Source of the DNA: [Mycobacterium] zoologicum
GTDB taxonomy: Bacteria > Actinomycetota > Actinomycetes > Mycobacteriales > Mycobacteriaceae
Direction: 5' to 3'
NCBI RefSeq assembly: GCF_020172665.1
Contig: NZ_CP083985.1
Span: 812,402-876,401 of the forward strand
DNA length: 64,000 nt
This document shows positions 45,670 through 54,816 of this stretch, piece after piece. The position numbers and the translations under genes were made by a program. Every line of letters starts with the position of its first letter. The first letter of the stretch is position 1. The notes beneath the pieces are model-generated. The model did not search any database. It was not told the DNA's origin and saw only the letters and a list, made by a program, of their open reading frames with translations.

Positions 45670-47376
45670 ATGGGTGTACCCGTCTATCATCGTATTCTGG
45701 AGCTGTTCGAAGCCGAGGGCGTCAACACGCTGTTCGGCATCCCCGACCCCAACTTCGTGCACATGTTCGTCGAGGCCGAGCAGCGCGGCTGGTCGGTGGT
45801 GGCGCCGCACCACGAGGAGAGCGCCGGGTTCATGGCCGAGGCGGCCTCCCGGATGACCGGGCGGCCCGGGCTGTGCATCGGCACGCTGGGCCCCGGGGTG
45901 GCCAACATCGCCGGGGCGATGATGTGCGCGAAGGTGGAGAACTCCCCGGTGGTGTTCCTGGGTGGCCAGCGGGCCCGAATCACCGAGCGCCGGGTGCGGC
46001 GCGGCCGTATCCAGTTCGTGCGCCAGGAAGAGCTTTTCGCGCCGTCGGTGAAGTACAGCGCGTCCATCGAGTACGCCGACCAGACCGATGAGATCGTGCA
46101 CGAGGCGATCCGCCGCGCCATGTCGGGCACCCCCGGGCCGGCCTACATCGAATACCCGTCGCAGGTGATCCTCGAAGAGCTCGACGTCGCCGGCCCGCCC
46201 GAGCCGCACCGCTACCGGCTGGTGAATCAGCGCGCCGGGGCCGTCGAGCTGGCCCAAGCCGTCGAGATCATCCGCAATGCCGCCAGCCCGATCCTGCTGG
46301 TGGGCCACGGAGTGCACACCTCGCGCACCGGATCGGCGGTGCGTGAGCTCGCCGAGCTGATGGCCTGTCCGGTGATCCAGACCTCCGGTGGCACCGCGTT
46401 CATCCCGGGGCTTGAGGACCGCACCTTCCCGTACGGGTTCTCCAGCGCCGCCGTCGAAGCCGTCGCCGCCTCGGATGTCTGTGTGGCGCTGGGCACCGAG
46501 CTCGGCGAGCCGGTGCACTACGGCACGACTCGGCACTGGGCGGACAAGAACGCCGACCGCAAGTGGATCTACGTCGAGCAGGACCCGCTGGCGATCGGGG
46601 TGAACCGGCCCATCGACGTGCCGCTGGTGGGTGACCTGCGCGGGGTGGTCCCGCAGTTGGTCGAGGCCCTCAAGAAGACCCCGCGCGCCGCGTCGGCCGA
46701 TCTGGCCCGGTGGGTCAAGCAGGACGCCGACCAGCTGGCCGAGCTGGCGGCCACCGCGCCGTCGGGCCGCAGTCCGGTGCACCCGGCGCGCTACGTGGTC
46801 GAGGCCAGCAAGGCGTTCCCCGAGGACGGCATCATGGTCCGCGACGGCGGCGCCACCGTCATCTTCCAGTGGACCTATTCGCAGGCCAAGCCGCACGACG
46901 TGATGTGGAACCAGAACTTCGGGCACCTCGGCACCGGGCTGCCCTATGCCGTGGGAGCCTCGGTGGCCGAAGGCGGCAAGCGGCCGGTGATGCTGCTGAC
47001 CAGCGACTCGGCGTTCCTGTTCCACATCGCCGAGCTGGAGACCGCGGCGCGGCTGAACCTGCCGCTGGTCTGCGTGGTCGGCGTGGACCACCAATGGGGC
47101 CTGGAAGTCGGGGTGTACAAGCGGACCTTCGAGCAGCCGTCGCCGCAGCCGGGGGTGCACTGGAGCAAGAACGTCCGGTTCGACACGATCGCGCAGGGCA
47201 TGGGCTGCCACGGCGAATTCGTCGAGGATGAGGCCGAGATCGGGCCGGCGGTCAAGCGAGCCTTCGCCCGCGGCGGGACCTCGGTGATCCACGTCTGCAT
47301 CGATCCGAAGGCCAACTCCGAGGAGATGCCCAACTACGCGGAATTCCGTACCTGGTACGCGGAGGGCACCCAATAG
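45670..47376 (+). CDS. ThDP-dependent enzyme (acetolactate synthase / 2-hydroxyacyl-CoA lyase superfamily)
   Basis: This is a 568-residue thiamine-diphosphate enzyme with the three domains of the POX/ALS family. The cofactor-activating Glu49 lies in HHEESAGFMAEAASR. The usual GDG-x26-NN metal/diphosphate motif is altered: SDSAF (445-449) keeps the Asp but not the glycines, and VDHQWG (472-477) replaces NN. It may be a carboligase, decarboxylase or 2-hydroxyacyl-CoA lyase. Its place among acyl-CoA genes favours C-C bond cleavage of a 2-hydroxyacyl-CoA, but this is only an inference. ATG 45670 has AAGGAG upstream. Confidence 0.82.
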   Translation: MGVPVYHRILELFEAEGVNTLFGIPDPNFVHMFVEAEQRGWSVVAPHHEESAGFMAEAASRMTGRPGLCIGTLGPGVANIAGAMMCAKVENSPVVFLGGQRARITERRVRRGRIQFVRQEELFAPSVKYSASIEYADQTDEIVHEAIRRAMSGTPGPAYIEYPSQVILEELDVAGPPEPHRYRLVNQRAGAVELAQAVEIIRNAASPILLVGHGVHTSRTGSAVRELAELMACPVIQTSGGTAFIPGLEDRTFPYGFSSAAVEAVAASDVCVALGTELGEPVHYGTTRHWADKNADRKWIYVEQDPLAIGVNRPIDVPLVGDLRGVVPQLVEALKKTPRAASADLARWVKQDADQLAELAATAPSGRSPVHPARYVVEASKAFPEDGIMVRDGGATVIFQWTYSQAKPHDVMWNQNFGHLGTGLPYAVGASVAEGGKRPVMLLTSDSAFLFHIAELETAARLNLPLVCVVGVDHQWGLEVGVYKRTFEQPSPQPGVHWSKNVRFDTIAQGMGCHGEFVEDEAEIGPAVKRAFARGGTSVIHVCIDPKANSEEMPNYAEFRTWYAEGTQ

Positions 47377-47377
47377 A

Positions 47378-47394
47378 CGAGAATGTTATTCTCG
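47378..47394 (+). promoter_or_regulatory. operator CGAGAAT-N3-ATTCTCG over a -10 box
   Basis: CGAGAATGTTATTCTCG is a 7-bp perfect palindrome around 3 nt and contains a TANNNT -10 box (TATTCT, 47387-47392). It lies 46 nt upstream of the dehydrogenase ATG at 47440, immediately after the ThDP gene stop. It is the longest exact match of the GAGAA-N5-TTCTC motif in the window. Confidence 0.7.
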
Positions 47395-47439
47395 TTTTCG
47401 CCTAATGAATTTCCACGCGCTGATGGGCTGGAGGAGAGC

Positions 47440-48630
47440 ATGTCCGGCGGAATGAGCTTCGAGCTGACCGAGGACCAGGAACTGATCCGGAGGTCGGTCG
47501 CCGAACTCGCGGCGAAGTTCGACGATCACTACTGGATGGCCAAGGACCAGGCGCACGAATTCCCGCGGGAGTTCTACGACGCCATCGCCGGCGGCGGCTG
47601 GCTGGGCATGACCATCCCCGAGGAGTTCGGCGGGCACGGGCTGGGCATCACCGAGGCCACCATCCTGGCCGAGGAAGTGGCACGTTCCGGTGGTGGCATG
47701 AACGCCGCCAGCGCCATCCACATGTCGATCTTCGGCATGCAACCGGTCGTGGTCTTCGGCTCGGACGATATGAAAGCCGAAACCCTGCCGCGCATAGTCA
47801 GTGGTGACCTGCATGTGTGCTTCGGCGTCACCGAACCGACTGCGGGTCTTGACACGTCACGGATCACCACGTTCGCCAAGCGTGACGGCAGTGATTATGT
47901 GGTCAACGGCCGCAAGGTCTGGATCTCCAAAGCGCTCGAGTCCGAGAAGATCCTCCTGCTGACCCGCACCGAGTCCCGCGACGACGTGGAGAGGCGTGGG
48001 GGCAAACCCACCGAGGGGCTCACCCTGTTCCTCACCGACATCGACCGCGACCACGTCGACATCAGGCCGATCCCCAAGATGGGCCGAAATGCGGTGTCCT
48101 CCAATGAGGTCTTCATCGACGACCTGCGGGTCCCGGCCGAACACCGGATCGGCGAAGAGGGCAAGGGCTTCTCCTACATCCTGCACGGGCTCAACCCGGA
48201 GCGCATGCTGATCGCCGCCGAGGCCCTCGGCATCGGCCGGGTCGCCCTGGACCGTGCGGTCAAATACGCCAACGAGCGGGTGGTGTTCGACCGGCCGATC
48301 GGCATGAACCAGGGCATCGCGTTCCCGCTCGCCGACTCACTGGCCCGCCTGGACGCCGCCGAGTTGATCCTGCGCAAGGCCACCTGGCTCTACGACAACG
48401 GCAAGTCCTGCGGGCGTGAGGCCAACATGGCCAAATACCTCTGCGCGGACGCCGGTTTCGCCGCGGCCGACCGGGCGCTGCAGACCCACGGGGGAATGGG
48501 CTACTCGGAGGAGTACAACATCTCCCGGTTCTTCCGTGAGTCGCGGCTGATGAAGATCGCGCCGGTCAGCCAGGAGATGATCCTGAACTTCCTCGGCTCG
48601 CACGTCCTCGGCCTGCCGAGGAGCTATTGA
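47440..48630 (+). CDS. acyl-CoA dehydrogenase
   Basis: This is a 396-residue acyl-CoA dehydrogenase with GVTEPTAGLDTSRI and VNGRKVWISKA as flavin/substrate loops. A catalytic-position Glu lies in NPERMLIAAEALG; the MCAD-type C-terminal Glu is absent. QTHGGMGYSEEYNISRF is the conserved FAD-binding helix. ATG 47440 has GGAGGAG upstream. It starts a second transcription unit of the run, under the operator at 47378, and shares one base with the next CoA-transferase start. Confidence 0.88.
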   Translation: MSGGMSFELTEDQELIRRSVAELAAKFDDHYWMAKDQAHEFPREFYDAIAGGGWLGMTIPEEFGGHGLGITEATILAEEVARSGGGMNAASAIHMSIFGMQPVVVFGSDDMKAETLPRIVSGDLHVCFGVTEPTAGLDTSRITTFAKRDGSDYVVNGRKVWISKALESEKILLLTRTESRDDVERRGGKPTEGLTLFLTDIDRDHVDIRPIPKMGRNAVSSNEVFIDDLRVPAEHRIGEEGKGFSYILHGLNPERMLIAAEALGIGRVALDRAVKYANERVVFDRPIGMNQGIAFPLADSLARLDAAELILRKATWLYDNGKSCGREANMAKYLCADAGFAAADRALQTHGGMGYSEEYNISRFFRESRLMKIAPVSQEMILNFLGSHVLGLPRSY

Positions 48631-49811
48631 TGCCCGCACCGCTGGCCGGTGTCACGGTGGTGGCGCTGGAACAGGCGGTGTCGGCCCCGATGTGCACCCG
48701 CGCACTGGCGGACTTCGGGGCGCGCGTCATCAAGGTCGAGAACCCCGACGGCGGTGACTTCGCCCGCTACTACGACGACGTGGTTGCTGGCCAGGCAGCA
48801 CACTTCGTCTGGGTCAACCGGGGCAAGGAATCGGTGACGCTGGACCTGAAAAGCGAAGCGGGACGAGACATCCTGCACCGGCTACTGGACCGCGCCGACG
48901 TGCTGGTGTCCAATCTGGCCCCCGGCGCCACCGCGCGACTGGGCCTGTCGGCGGCCGACATGGCGCGCCGGCACCCGAAAGTGATCAGCCTCGAGATCGA
49001 CGGCTACGGGGCCGACGGCCCGCTGTCGCACAAGCGGGCCTACGACCTGCTGGTGCAGGCCGAGTCCGGAGTGTGCTCGGTGACCGGAAACCCCGGCGCC
49101 CCAGCCAAACCCGGGCCGCCGGTCGCCGACGTCACCAGTGGCCTGTACGCCGCGCTGTCGATCATGGCGGTGCTGATCGGCCGTGACCGCAGCGCACCCG
49201 CGCCGTCGGTGACCGTGAGCCTGTTCGACACCATGGCCGAGATGATGGGCTACCACCTGACCTATGCGCGGCACTCCGGCATCGACCAGCAGCCGCTGGG
49301 CATGAGTTCACCGGCCGTCGCCCCCTACGGCGCATATGCGACCGGCGACGGGCACACCGTGGTGCTGGGCACCACCAACGACCGGGAGTGGCAGCGGCTG
49401 GCCCGCGAACTGCTGGGCCGCAACGACCTCGCCGACGACCCGCGCTTCGCCGGCAACGCCGACCGGGTGGCGCATCGCGCGATCCTGGACGAGGCGATCG
49501 CGGCGTGGTGCGCCCGACACGATCTGGCGCACATCCAGGACGCCGCCGACGCGGCCGGAATCGGCAACTCCCGCTACAACCTGCCCAGCGACGTGCTGGC
49601 GCATCCGCAACTGGCGCAGCGCGATCGGTGGCGCAATATCGAGACCCCGGCCGGGCAGATCCCGTCGCTGCTGCCGCCGCCGGTGATCGCCGGCTACGAC
49701 CCGCCGATGGGCGCGGTGCCGGGCCTGGGCCAACACACCGATGCGGTGCTGGGCGAACTGGGATTGACCGACGCCGAGATCGCCGGCCTGCGCGACAGCG
49801 GTGCGATCTGA
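48630..49811 (+). CDS. CaiB/BaiF-type class III CoA-transferase
   Basis: This is a 393-residue CoA-transferase or acyl-CoA racemase. GVTVVALEQAVSAPMCTRALADFGARVIKVE and NRGKESVTLDLKSE mark the family, and the catalytic Asp is in YDLLVQAESGVCSVTG. SRYNLPSDVLAHPQL near the C-terminus is also typical. ATG 48630 overlaps the dehydrogenase stop by one base, and its stop overlaps the next crotonase by one base. In this context it may load CoA onto a carboxylate from an already activated pathway intermediate. Confidence 0.88.
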   Translation: MPAPLAGVTVVALEQAVSAPMCTRALADFGARVIKVENPDGGDFARYYDDVVAGQAAHFVWVNRGKESVTLDLKSEAGRDILHRLLDRADVLVSNLAPGATARLGLSAADMARRHPKVISLEIDGYGADGPLSHKRAYDLLVQAESGVCSVTGNPGAPAKPGPPVADVTSGLYAALSIMAVLIGRDRSAPAPSVTVSLFDTMAEMMGYHLTYARHSGIDQQPLGMSSPAVAPYGAYATGDGHTVVLGTTNDREWQRLARELLGRNDLADDPRFAGNADRVAHRAILDEAIAAWCARHDLAHIQDAADAAGIGNSRYNLPSDVLAHPQLAQRDRWRNIETPAGQIPSLLPPPVIAGYDPPMGAVPGLGQHTDAVLGELGLTDAEIAGLRDSGAI

Positions 49812-50605
49812 TGAGCGCCGAACCCGTCCTGCTGCGCGCTGACCGCGGCGGGGTGCGCACGCTCACCCTCAACCGGCCCGCCCGCAAGAACGCGATCAAC
49901 CCGGAGCTGTGGCGGCAGTTGCGCGACGCGCTGCGCGACGCCGCCGACGACCCGGACCTGCGGGTGCTGGTGATCACCGGCGCCGGCGGTGCGTTCTGCT
50001 CGGGTGCGGACATCGGCACCGGAGACGACTCCCACCCGGTGGAGAAGCTGCGCCGGCTCTCCGACGTCGCACTGGCCCTGCATGCGCTGACGATCCCCAC
50101 CATCGCGAAGGTCGACGGCGTGGCCGTGGGCGCCGGCTGGAACCTCGCGCTGGGCTGCGACCTGGTGGTAGCGACCCCGGAATCGACGTTCTGCCAGATC
50201 TTCTCCAAACGCGGGCTCTCGATCGACCTGGGTGGGTCCTGGCTGCTGCCCAAACTCGTCGGGCTGCAGCAGGCCAAGCGGCTGGCGCTGCTCGCCGAGA
50301 CCATCGACGCCGCCGAAGCGCAGGCACTGAACCTGGTGACCTGGGTGGTGGGAGCCGAGGAGCTCGACGGATTCGTCGACGACCTGACCACCCGGCTGGC
50401 CGCCGGGCCGCCGCGGGCCCTGGCGCAGACCAAGGCGTTGCTCAACCAGGGCGCCGATGCCACCCTGGCCGAGGCGCTGGCAGGCGAAACACGTTCCCAG
50501 ATACTCAATTTCGCGGGCACCGACGCCGCGGAGGCCTACGCGGCATTCGCCGAGAAGCGCACGCCGCGCTTCACCGGCGGATGGCCGACGAAACCGAAGG
50601 AGTAG
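49811..50605 (+). CDS. enoyl-CoA hydratase/isomerase family protein
   Basis: This is a 264-residue crotonase-fold protein with GAGGAFCSGADIGTG and VDGVAVGAGWNLALGCDL. The first catalytic Glu is replaced by Asn (GWNLA), and the second region reads FSKRGLSIDLGGSW. The latter resembles PaaG/MenB-like members that use an Asp or Ser, so isomerase or ring-cleaving activity should be considered besides hydration. It overlaps the CoA-transferase stop and precedes the thiolase by 5 nt. Confidence 0.85.
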   Translation: MSAEPVLLRADRGGVRTLTLNRPARKNAINPELWRQLRDALRDAADDPDLRVLVITGAGGAFCSGADIGTGDDSHPVEKLRRLSDVALALHALTIPTIAKVDGVAVGAGWNLALGCDLVVATPESTFCQIFSKRGLSIDLGGSWLLPKLVGLQQAKRLALLAETIDAAEAQALNLVTWVVGAEELDGFVDDLTTRLAAGPPRALAQTKALLNQGADATLAEALAGETRSQILNFAGTDAAEAYAAFAEKRTPRFTGGWPTKPKE

Positions 50606-50610
50606 ACCAG

Positions 50611-51756
50611 ATGCGAGCAACGGTGATCGTCGGCGCGGTACGCACCCCCGTCGGCAGACGCAACGGCGGCCTGGCCGGCACCCACGCCGCGGACCTGTCC
50701 GCGATCGTGCTCAACGAACTGATGGATCGCACCGAAACCGACCCGGACGTCGTCGACGACGTGGTGTGGGGCTGCGTCTCGCAGGTCGGCGACCAGTCGT
50801 CCAACATCGGCCGGTACGCGGTGCTGGCCGCGGGCTGGCCGGAGAGCATCCCGGGCACCACTGTCAACCGGGCCTGCGGGTCGAGTCAGCAGGCGCTGGA
50901 CTTCGCGGTGCAGGCGGTGATGTCGGGTCAGCAGGACATCGTGGTGGCCGGCGGGGTGGAGGTGATGAGCCGGGTGCCGCTGGGGGCCGCGCGCGCCACC
51001 GGAGAGCCCTACGGGCCGAAAGCCCTTGCCCGCTATGACGGATTCCAGTTCAACCAGGGCATCGGTGCCGAGATGATCTGCGAGAAGTGGGGTTTCGACC
51101 GAGCCAAAGTCGACGAGTACGCGGCGCGCTCGCATGAGCGGGCCGCCGCCGCGCAGGACGCCGGGGCGTTCGCCGATCAGATCGTGCCGGTCGCCACCGA
51201 TGCCGGCGTCGTGGACGCCGACGAGGGCATCCGCCGCGGCACCACGCCCGAGAAGCTGGCCGGGCTCAAGCCGGCGTTCCGCGACGACGGGCTGATCCAC
51301 GCCGGCAACTCCTCGCAGATATCCGACGGTGCCGCAGCGCTTTTGGTGATGACCGAAGAGGAGGCCGCCCGCCGCGGGCTGACCCCGCTGGTGCGCTACA
51401 CCGCCGGCGCGGTGATCGGCGCCGACCCGGTGCTGATGCTCACCGGTCCCATCCCGGCGACGGCGAAGGTGCTCAAGCGGGCCGGGCTGGGCATCGACGA
51501 GATCGGCGTGTTCGAGGTCAACGAGGCGTTCGCTCCGGTGCCGATGGCCTGGCAGGCCGAGACCGGCGCCGCGCAGGAGCGGCTCAATCCGCTGGGCGGG
51601 GCGATCGCGCTGGGTCATCCACTGGGCGCCTCCGGTGCGGTGCTGATGACCCGGATGATTCATCACATGCGCGACAACGGGATTCGCTACGGGCTGCAGA
51701 CCATGTGCGAAGGCGGCGGGACCGCCAACGCCACTATCGTCGAGCTGGTCGGTTAG
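50611..51756 (+). CDS. acetyl-CoA acyltransferase (thiolase)
   Basis: This is a 381-residue degradative-type thiolase. The active-site nucleophile Cys89 is in [11 protein letters not shown], His336 is in GHPLGASGA and the general-base Cys366 is in TMCEGGGT, a complete catalytic set. It cleaves a 3-ketoacyl-CoA with CoA. GGAG lies just upstream of ATG 50611. Together with the flanking dehydrogenases, CoA-transferase and crotonase it completes a full beta-oxidation round in this operon, except for an obvious 3-hydroxyacyl-CoA dehydrogenase. Confidence 0.93.
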   Translation: MRATVIVGAVRTPVGRRNGGLAGTHAADLSAIVLNELMDRTETDPDVVDDVVWGCVSQVGDQSSNIGRYAVLAAGWPESIPGTTVNRACGSSQQALDFAVQAVMSGQQDIVVAGGVEVMSRVPLGAARATGEPYGPKALARYDGFQFNQGIGAEMICEKWGFDRAKVDEYAARSHERAAAAQDAGAFADQIVPVATDAGVVDADEGIRRGTTPEKLAGLKPAFRDDGLIHAGNSSQISDGAAALLVMTEEEAARRGLTPLVRYTAGAVIGADPVLMLTGPIPATAKVLKRAGLGIDEIGVFEVNEAFAPVPMAWQAETGAAQERLNPLGGAIALGHPLGASGAVLMTRMIHHMRDNGIRYGLQTMCEGGGTANATIVELVG

Positions 51757-51765
51757 GGCCGGCGC

Positions 51766-52914
51766 ATGCACCGGGATCTGTTCACGCCAGACCACGAGGC
51801 GTTTCGCGCCCTGGCCCGCGACTTCGTTGCCAAGCACGTCGTACCCGAATACCCCAAATGGGAGAAGGCCGGCCGGATGCCGCGCTCGGTCTTCGAGCAC
51901 CTGGGCTCACTGGGGATGCTGGGCATGTCCATTCCCGAGGAGTACGGCGGCGGCGGCGTCGACGACTACCGCTACAACGTGGTGCTGCAGGAGGAGGCGG
52001 CCCGCGCCCTGGTCACGCTGTCCACGGTGCGCACCCAGCTCGAGGTGATTCTGCCGTACTTCCTGCGTTACGCCGACGCCGAGCAGCGGGCCCGGTGGTT
52101 CCCCGGGCTGGCCGCCGGGAAGCTGCTGACGGCCATCGCGATGACCGAACCCGGCACCGGATCGGATCTGGCCGGCATGCGCACCACCGCGGTGCGGGAC
52201 GGCGATCACTACGTCCTCAACGGCGCCAAGACCTTCATCACCGGCGGTATTCAGGCCGACCTGGTGATCGTGGTGGCCCGCACCGCCACCGACCCCGACA
52301 ACCGGCGCAACGGGTTGACGCTGCTGGTGGTCGAGGACGGGATGCCGGGCTTCGAGCGGGGCCGCGAACTGGACAAGATGGGCTGCAAGGTCCAGGACAC
52401 CGCCGAGCTGTCGTTCGCCGACGTTCGGGTGCCGGTGGCCAACCGGCTGGGGGATGAGGGCGCGGCATTCGGCTACCTCGGGCACAACCTCGCCCAGGAA
52501 CGTCTGACCGTCGCCGTGGGCTCGGTGGCCCAGGCCCGTTCGGCGCTGGCCGCGGCGATCGACTATGTGCAGAACCGCAATGTGTTCGGGTCGTCGGTGG
52601 CGTCGTTCCAGAACACCAAGTTCGAGTTGGCCGCGGTCTCCACCGAGATCGAGGCCGCCCAGTGCATGCTCGACCGGGCCGTCATCGACCACGTCGAGGG
52701 ACGGCTGTCGGGGGCCGATGCTGCGCGCACGAAACTGTTCTGCACCGAGATGCAGGCCCGGGTGGTGGACCGTTGTCTGCAGCTGTTCGGCGGCTACGGC
52801 TACATGATGGAGTACCCGATCGCGCGCCTGTACACCGATGCGCGGGTGGCCCGGATCTATGCCGGGACTTCGGAGGTGATGAAGGTGATCATCGCCAAAT
52901 CGCTCGGGTTGTAA
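51766..52914 (+). CDS. acyl-CoA dehydrogenase
   Basis: This is a 382-residue acyl-CoA dehydrogenase. AMTEPGTGSDLAGMRT and LNGAKTFITGG are the flavin/substrate loops. The MCAD-type catalytic position is Ala (YAGTSEVMKVIIAKSLGL), and a Glu in AQERLTVAVGS occupies the isovaleryl-type position. This favours long- or branched-chain substrates. ATG 51766 is 9 nt after the thiolase stop. It is the last gene of the 47440-52914 operon. Confidence 0.9.
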   Translation: MHRDLFTPDHEAFRALARDFVAKHVVPEYPKWEKAGRMPRSVFEHLGSLGMLGMSIPEEYGGGGVDDYRYNVVLQEEAARALVTLSTVRTQLEVILPYFLRYADAEQRARWFPGLAAGKLLTAIAMTEPGTGSDLAGMRTTAVRDGDHYVLNGAKTFITGGIQADLVIVVARTATDPDNRRNGLTLLVVEDGMPGFERGRELDKMGCKVQDTAELSFADVRVPVANRLGDEGAAFGYLGHNLAQERLTVAVGSVAQARSALAAAIDYVQNRNVFGSSVASFQNTKFELAAVSTEIEAAQCMLDRAVIDHVEGRLSGADAARTKLFCTEMQARVVDRCLQLFGGYGYMMEYPIARLYTDARVARIYAGTSEVMKVIIAKSLGL

Positions 52915-52944
52915 GCCGGGGAGAAAAATTCTTCGATGAGACCC

Positions 52945-52993
52945 TTGTCACAATGGCCCTAACCAACCTACTGTGTGTTCACTTGGTTGGTTA
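52945..52993 (+). promoter_or_regulatory. TetR promoter with 9-bp palindromic operator
   Basis: TTGTCA (52945-52950) and TACTGT (52969-52974), 18 nt apart, form a promoter. TAACCAACC (52960-52968) and its exact complement GGTTGGTTA (52985-52993) flank the -10 box with a 16-nt spacer. The adjacent TetR gene at 53011 most likely represses itself here. Confidence 0.7.
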
Positions 52994-53010
52994 CCCCCCG
53001 AAGGAGACCG

Positions 53011-53619
53011 GTGACGTCACCCCGGCCGTACGCCACACTTCTCGCCAAAGGTGAGGACCGCAGGCAGCGGATTCTGCTGGCCGCTGAGCATCTGCTGGCC
53101 CGGAACGGCTGGCGCAACACCTCGCTTGCGCAGATCGCCCGGATCGCCGGCGTCAGCGCGGCCGGCCTGCTGCACCACTTCGCGTCCAAGGAACAACTGC
53201 TGCACGCCGTGCTCGACGCCCGCGACGCCGACGACGACATCCACGCCGACCGCGGCGGCGACCTGATCGAAGAGATCCAGCGGGTGGCCGAACGGTTCAC
53301 CAGGGCGCCAGAGCTGGTCGGCACGTTCACCGTGCTGCTCGCCGAGAACGTCCAGCCCGAGGCGCCTCTGCACGACCGGATGCTGGAGCGCTACCGCAGC
53401 TCGCTGGAGATCGTCGCCGACCTGATTCGGCGCGGCATGGCCGCCGGCCGCTATCGCACAGACCTCGACGCGGACGCCAAGGCCGCGGAGATCATCGCAT
53501 TTGTCAACGGAATGGAGATGTCATGGCTGCTGGATCCTTCAATACCTCTGACCGACGTGTTCACGGGGTACGCGGAATCGCTGGCGCGAGATTTCGCTCC
53601 GCAGGGAGTCGTGCGGTGA
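53011..53619 (+). CDS. TetR-family transcriptional regulator
   Basis: This is a 202-residue TetR repressor. ILLAAEHLLARNGWRNTSLAQIARIAGVS followed by AGLLHHFASKEQLLHAVLD is a textbook helix-turn-helix. The C-terminal domain should bind an acyl-type ligand. GTG 53011 is fixed by AAGGAG at 53001-53006. A perfect 9-bp palindrome overlaps its promoter, and its stop overlaps the next gene by 4 nt, so it is autoregulated together with one or two small proteins of unknown function. Confidence 0.88.
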   Translation: MTSPRPYATLLAKGEDRRQRILLAAEHLLARNGWRNTSLAQIARIAGVSAAGLLHHFASKEQLLHAVLDARDADDDIHADRGGDLIEEIQRVAERFTRAPELVGTFTVLLAENVQPEAPLHDRMLERYRSSLEIVADLIRRGMAAGRYRTDLDADAKAAEIIAFVNGMEMSWLLDPSIPLTDVFTGYAESLARDFAPQGVVR

Positions 53620-54143
53620 ACACCGCCGAGTCCGAATCCCGGTACCGGTTCGACGTCGTCGGCGGCAGCGCCACCGACGTGGTCGCCGCAGCCGGCGGAT
53701 GGCTATACGACCGGGCGGCGGCCGGCTGGGACGTGACCGTGCTGCTGCGCGACGTCGGCGACACCCGGCCGCTGGAGATCCTCGGTGTGCGGGCGCTGGA
53801 GCTGGCGTCGGTGCTCAAACAGTGGGAGCAGTGGCCGCACCCGCAGACCATCGCGGTGTGCGCCGAGATGTTCGCGCGCGACGACCGGGTGCGCGACGGA
53901 GTGCGCGACGCCCTGGAACACGGCGGCACCGAGGTCATCCTGTGGGGTGCGGTGCCGGCGGAACTGGACTCCGACGTCGACATGCGCGAGCACCGGCTCA
54001 GCGCGGCCGCCCGGGTGTTCAAGGCCCAGGCGCTGATGGCGGCCGGCGCAGACCCGGCGGCAGCCACCGCGCGCGTCGAGCTGTTCCGGCGCGGCCCGGC
54101 GGAGTGTCCCTCGGTGGCCGCGGACCTGAGCCCGGCCAGCTGA
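53616..54143 (+). CDS. hypothetical protein
   Basis: This is a 175-residue protein that I do not recognise. It is soluble, acidic and alpha/beta in appearance: YRFDVVGGSATDVVAAAGGWLYDRAAAGWDVTVLL at the N-terminus and a helical middle with LKQWEQWPHPQTIAVCAEMF. No signal peptide or membrane segment is seen. GTG 53616 overlaps the TetR stop by 4 nt, which fixes it as part of the TetR operon. The GC bias and reading-frame length support a real gene. Confidence 0.65.
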   Translation: MNTAESESRYRFDVVGGSATDVVAAAGGWLYDRAAAGWDVTVLLRDVGDTRPLEILGVRALELASVLKQWEQWPHPQTIAVCAEMFARDDRVRDGVRDALEHGGTEVILWGAVPAELDSDVDMREHRLSAAARVFKAQALMAAGADPAAATARVELFRRGPAECPSVAADLSPAS

Positions 54144-54159
54144 GCTCCGCAACCCGGCG

Positions 54160-54816
54160 TTGACCGACATCGAGCCTGAGGCACTGTCGCGTTCCCTGGT
54201 GCTGGTGACCGACTACCGGGTGCCCGACCCGAGCCGGGTCTGGCCGCTGCTGGAACGCCAGCGCGACGCCCTGGCCCACCTGGGAGCCCGGCACGTACTC
54301 GTCTACACCTCGGCGGTCGATCCCGGCCGGGTACTGGCGGTGCTGGCCATCCGCGCCGAGCAGCCGGTGGTCGACATCCTGCGCAACCGGGCGTTCATGC
54401 AGTGGTTCGACGCCGTGGGCGTCGACGACATCCCGGCGGTGTTCGCCGGCTCACTGGTGGAACGCATCGCGGTCGGGGACGGTGACCCCAGTCCGACCCA
54501 ACAATCCGCCGAACCGCCGGAGGCAGTGGTGGCCGCGGTAGCCGAAGTCGCCGACGCCGCGACGCTGATCGCCCACGTGCACGCCACCGCCCACGACTTC
54601 GCCGCGGCGGGAATCCGGAAGGTCCTGGTATTCCAGGCTTTCGACAACCCCCGCGAGGTGTTCATGCTGCAGGAGACCACCGAGGAGGTGGCCGCCGCTA
54701 GAGCGGGCGCCTGGATCAGCCAACCGGCCTTCTCCGACGACTGGATCACCCGGGCGGGGGTGGGGGTCTATCCGCCGGTGTTCGTCGGCCACCTGGCGCA
54801 CCTGATGCGCATCTGA
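54160..54816 (+). CDS. hypothetical protein
   Basis: This is a 218-residue protein of unknown function. Two similar halves can be seen: VYTSAVDPGRVLAVLAIRAEQPVVDILRN with FMQWFDAVGVDDIPAVFAG, and VLVFQAFDNPREVFMLQETTEEVAAA with GVGVYPPVFVGHL. This suggests a tandem dimeric alpha/beta-barrel (monooxygenase-like) fold. TTG 54160 is the only reasonable start. It follows the previous gene by 16 nt, and its stop abuts the convergent small gene within the palindrome TGATCA. Confidence 0.6.
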   Translation: MTDIEPEALSRSLVLVTDYRVPDPSRVWPLLERQRDALAHLGARHVLVYTSAVDPGRVLAVLAIRAEQPVVDILRNRAFMQWFDAVGVDDIPAVFAGSLVERIAVGDGDPSPTQQSAEPPEAVVAAVAEVADAATLIAHVHATAHDFAAAGIRKVLVFQAFDNPREVFMLQETTEEVAAARAGAWISQPAFSDDWITRAGVGVYPPVFVGHLAHLMRI

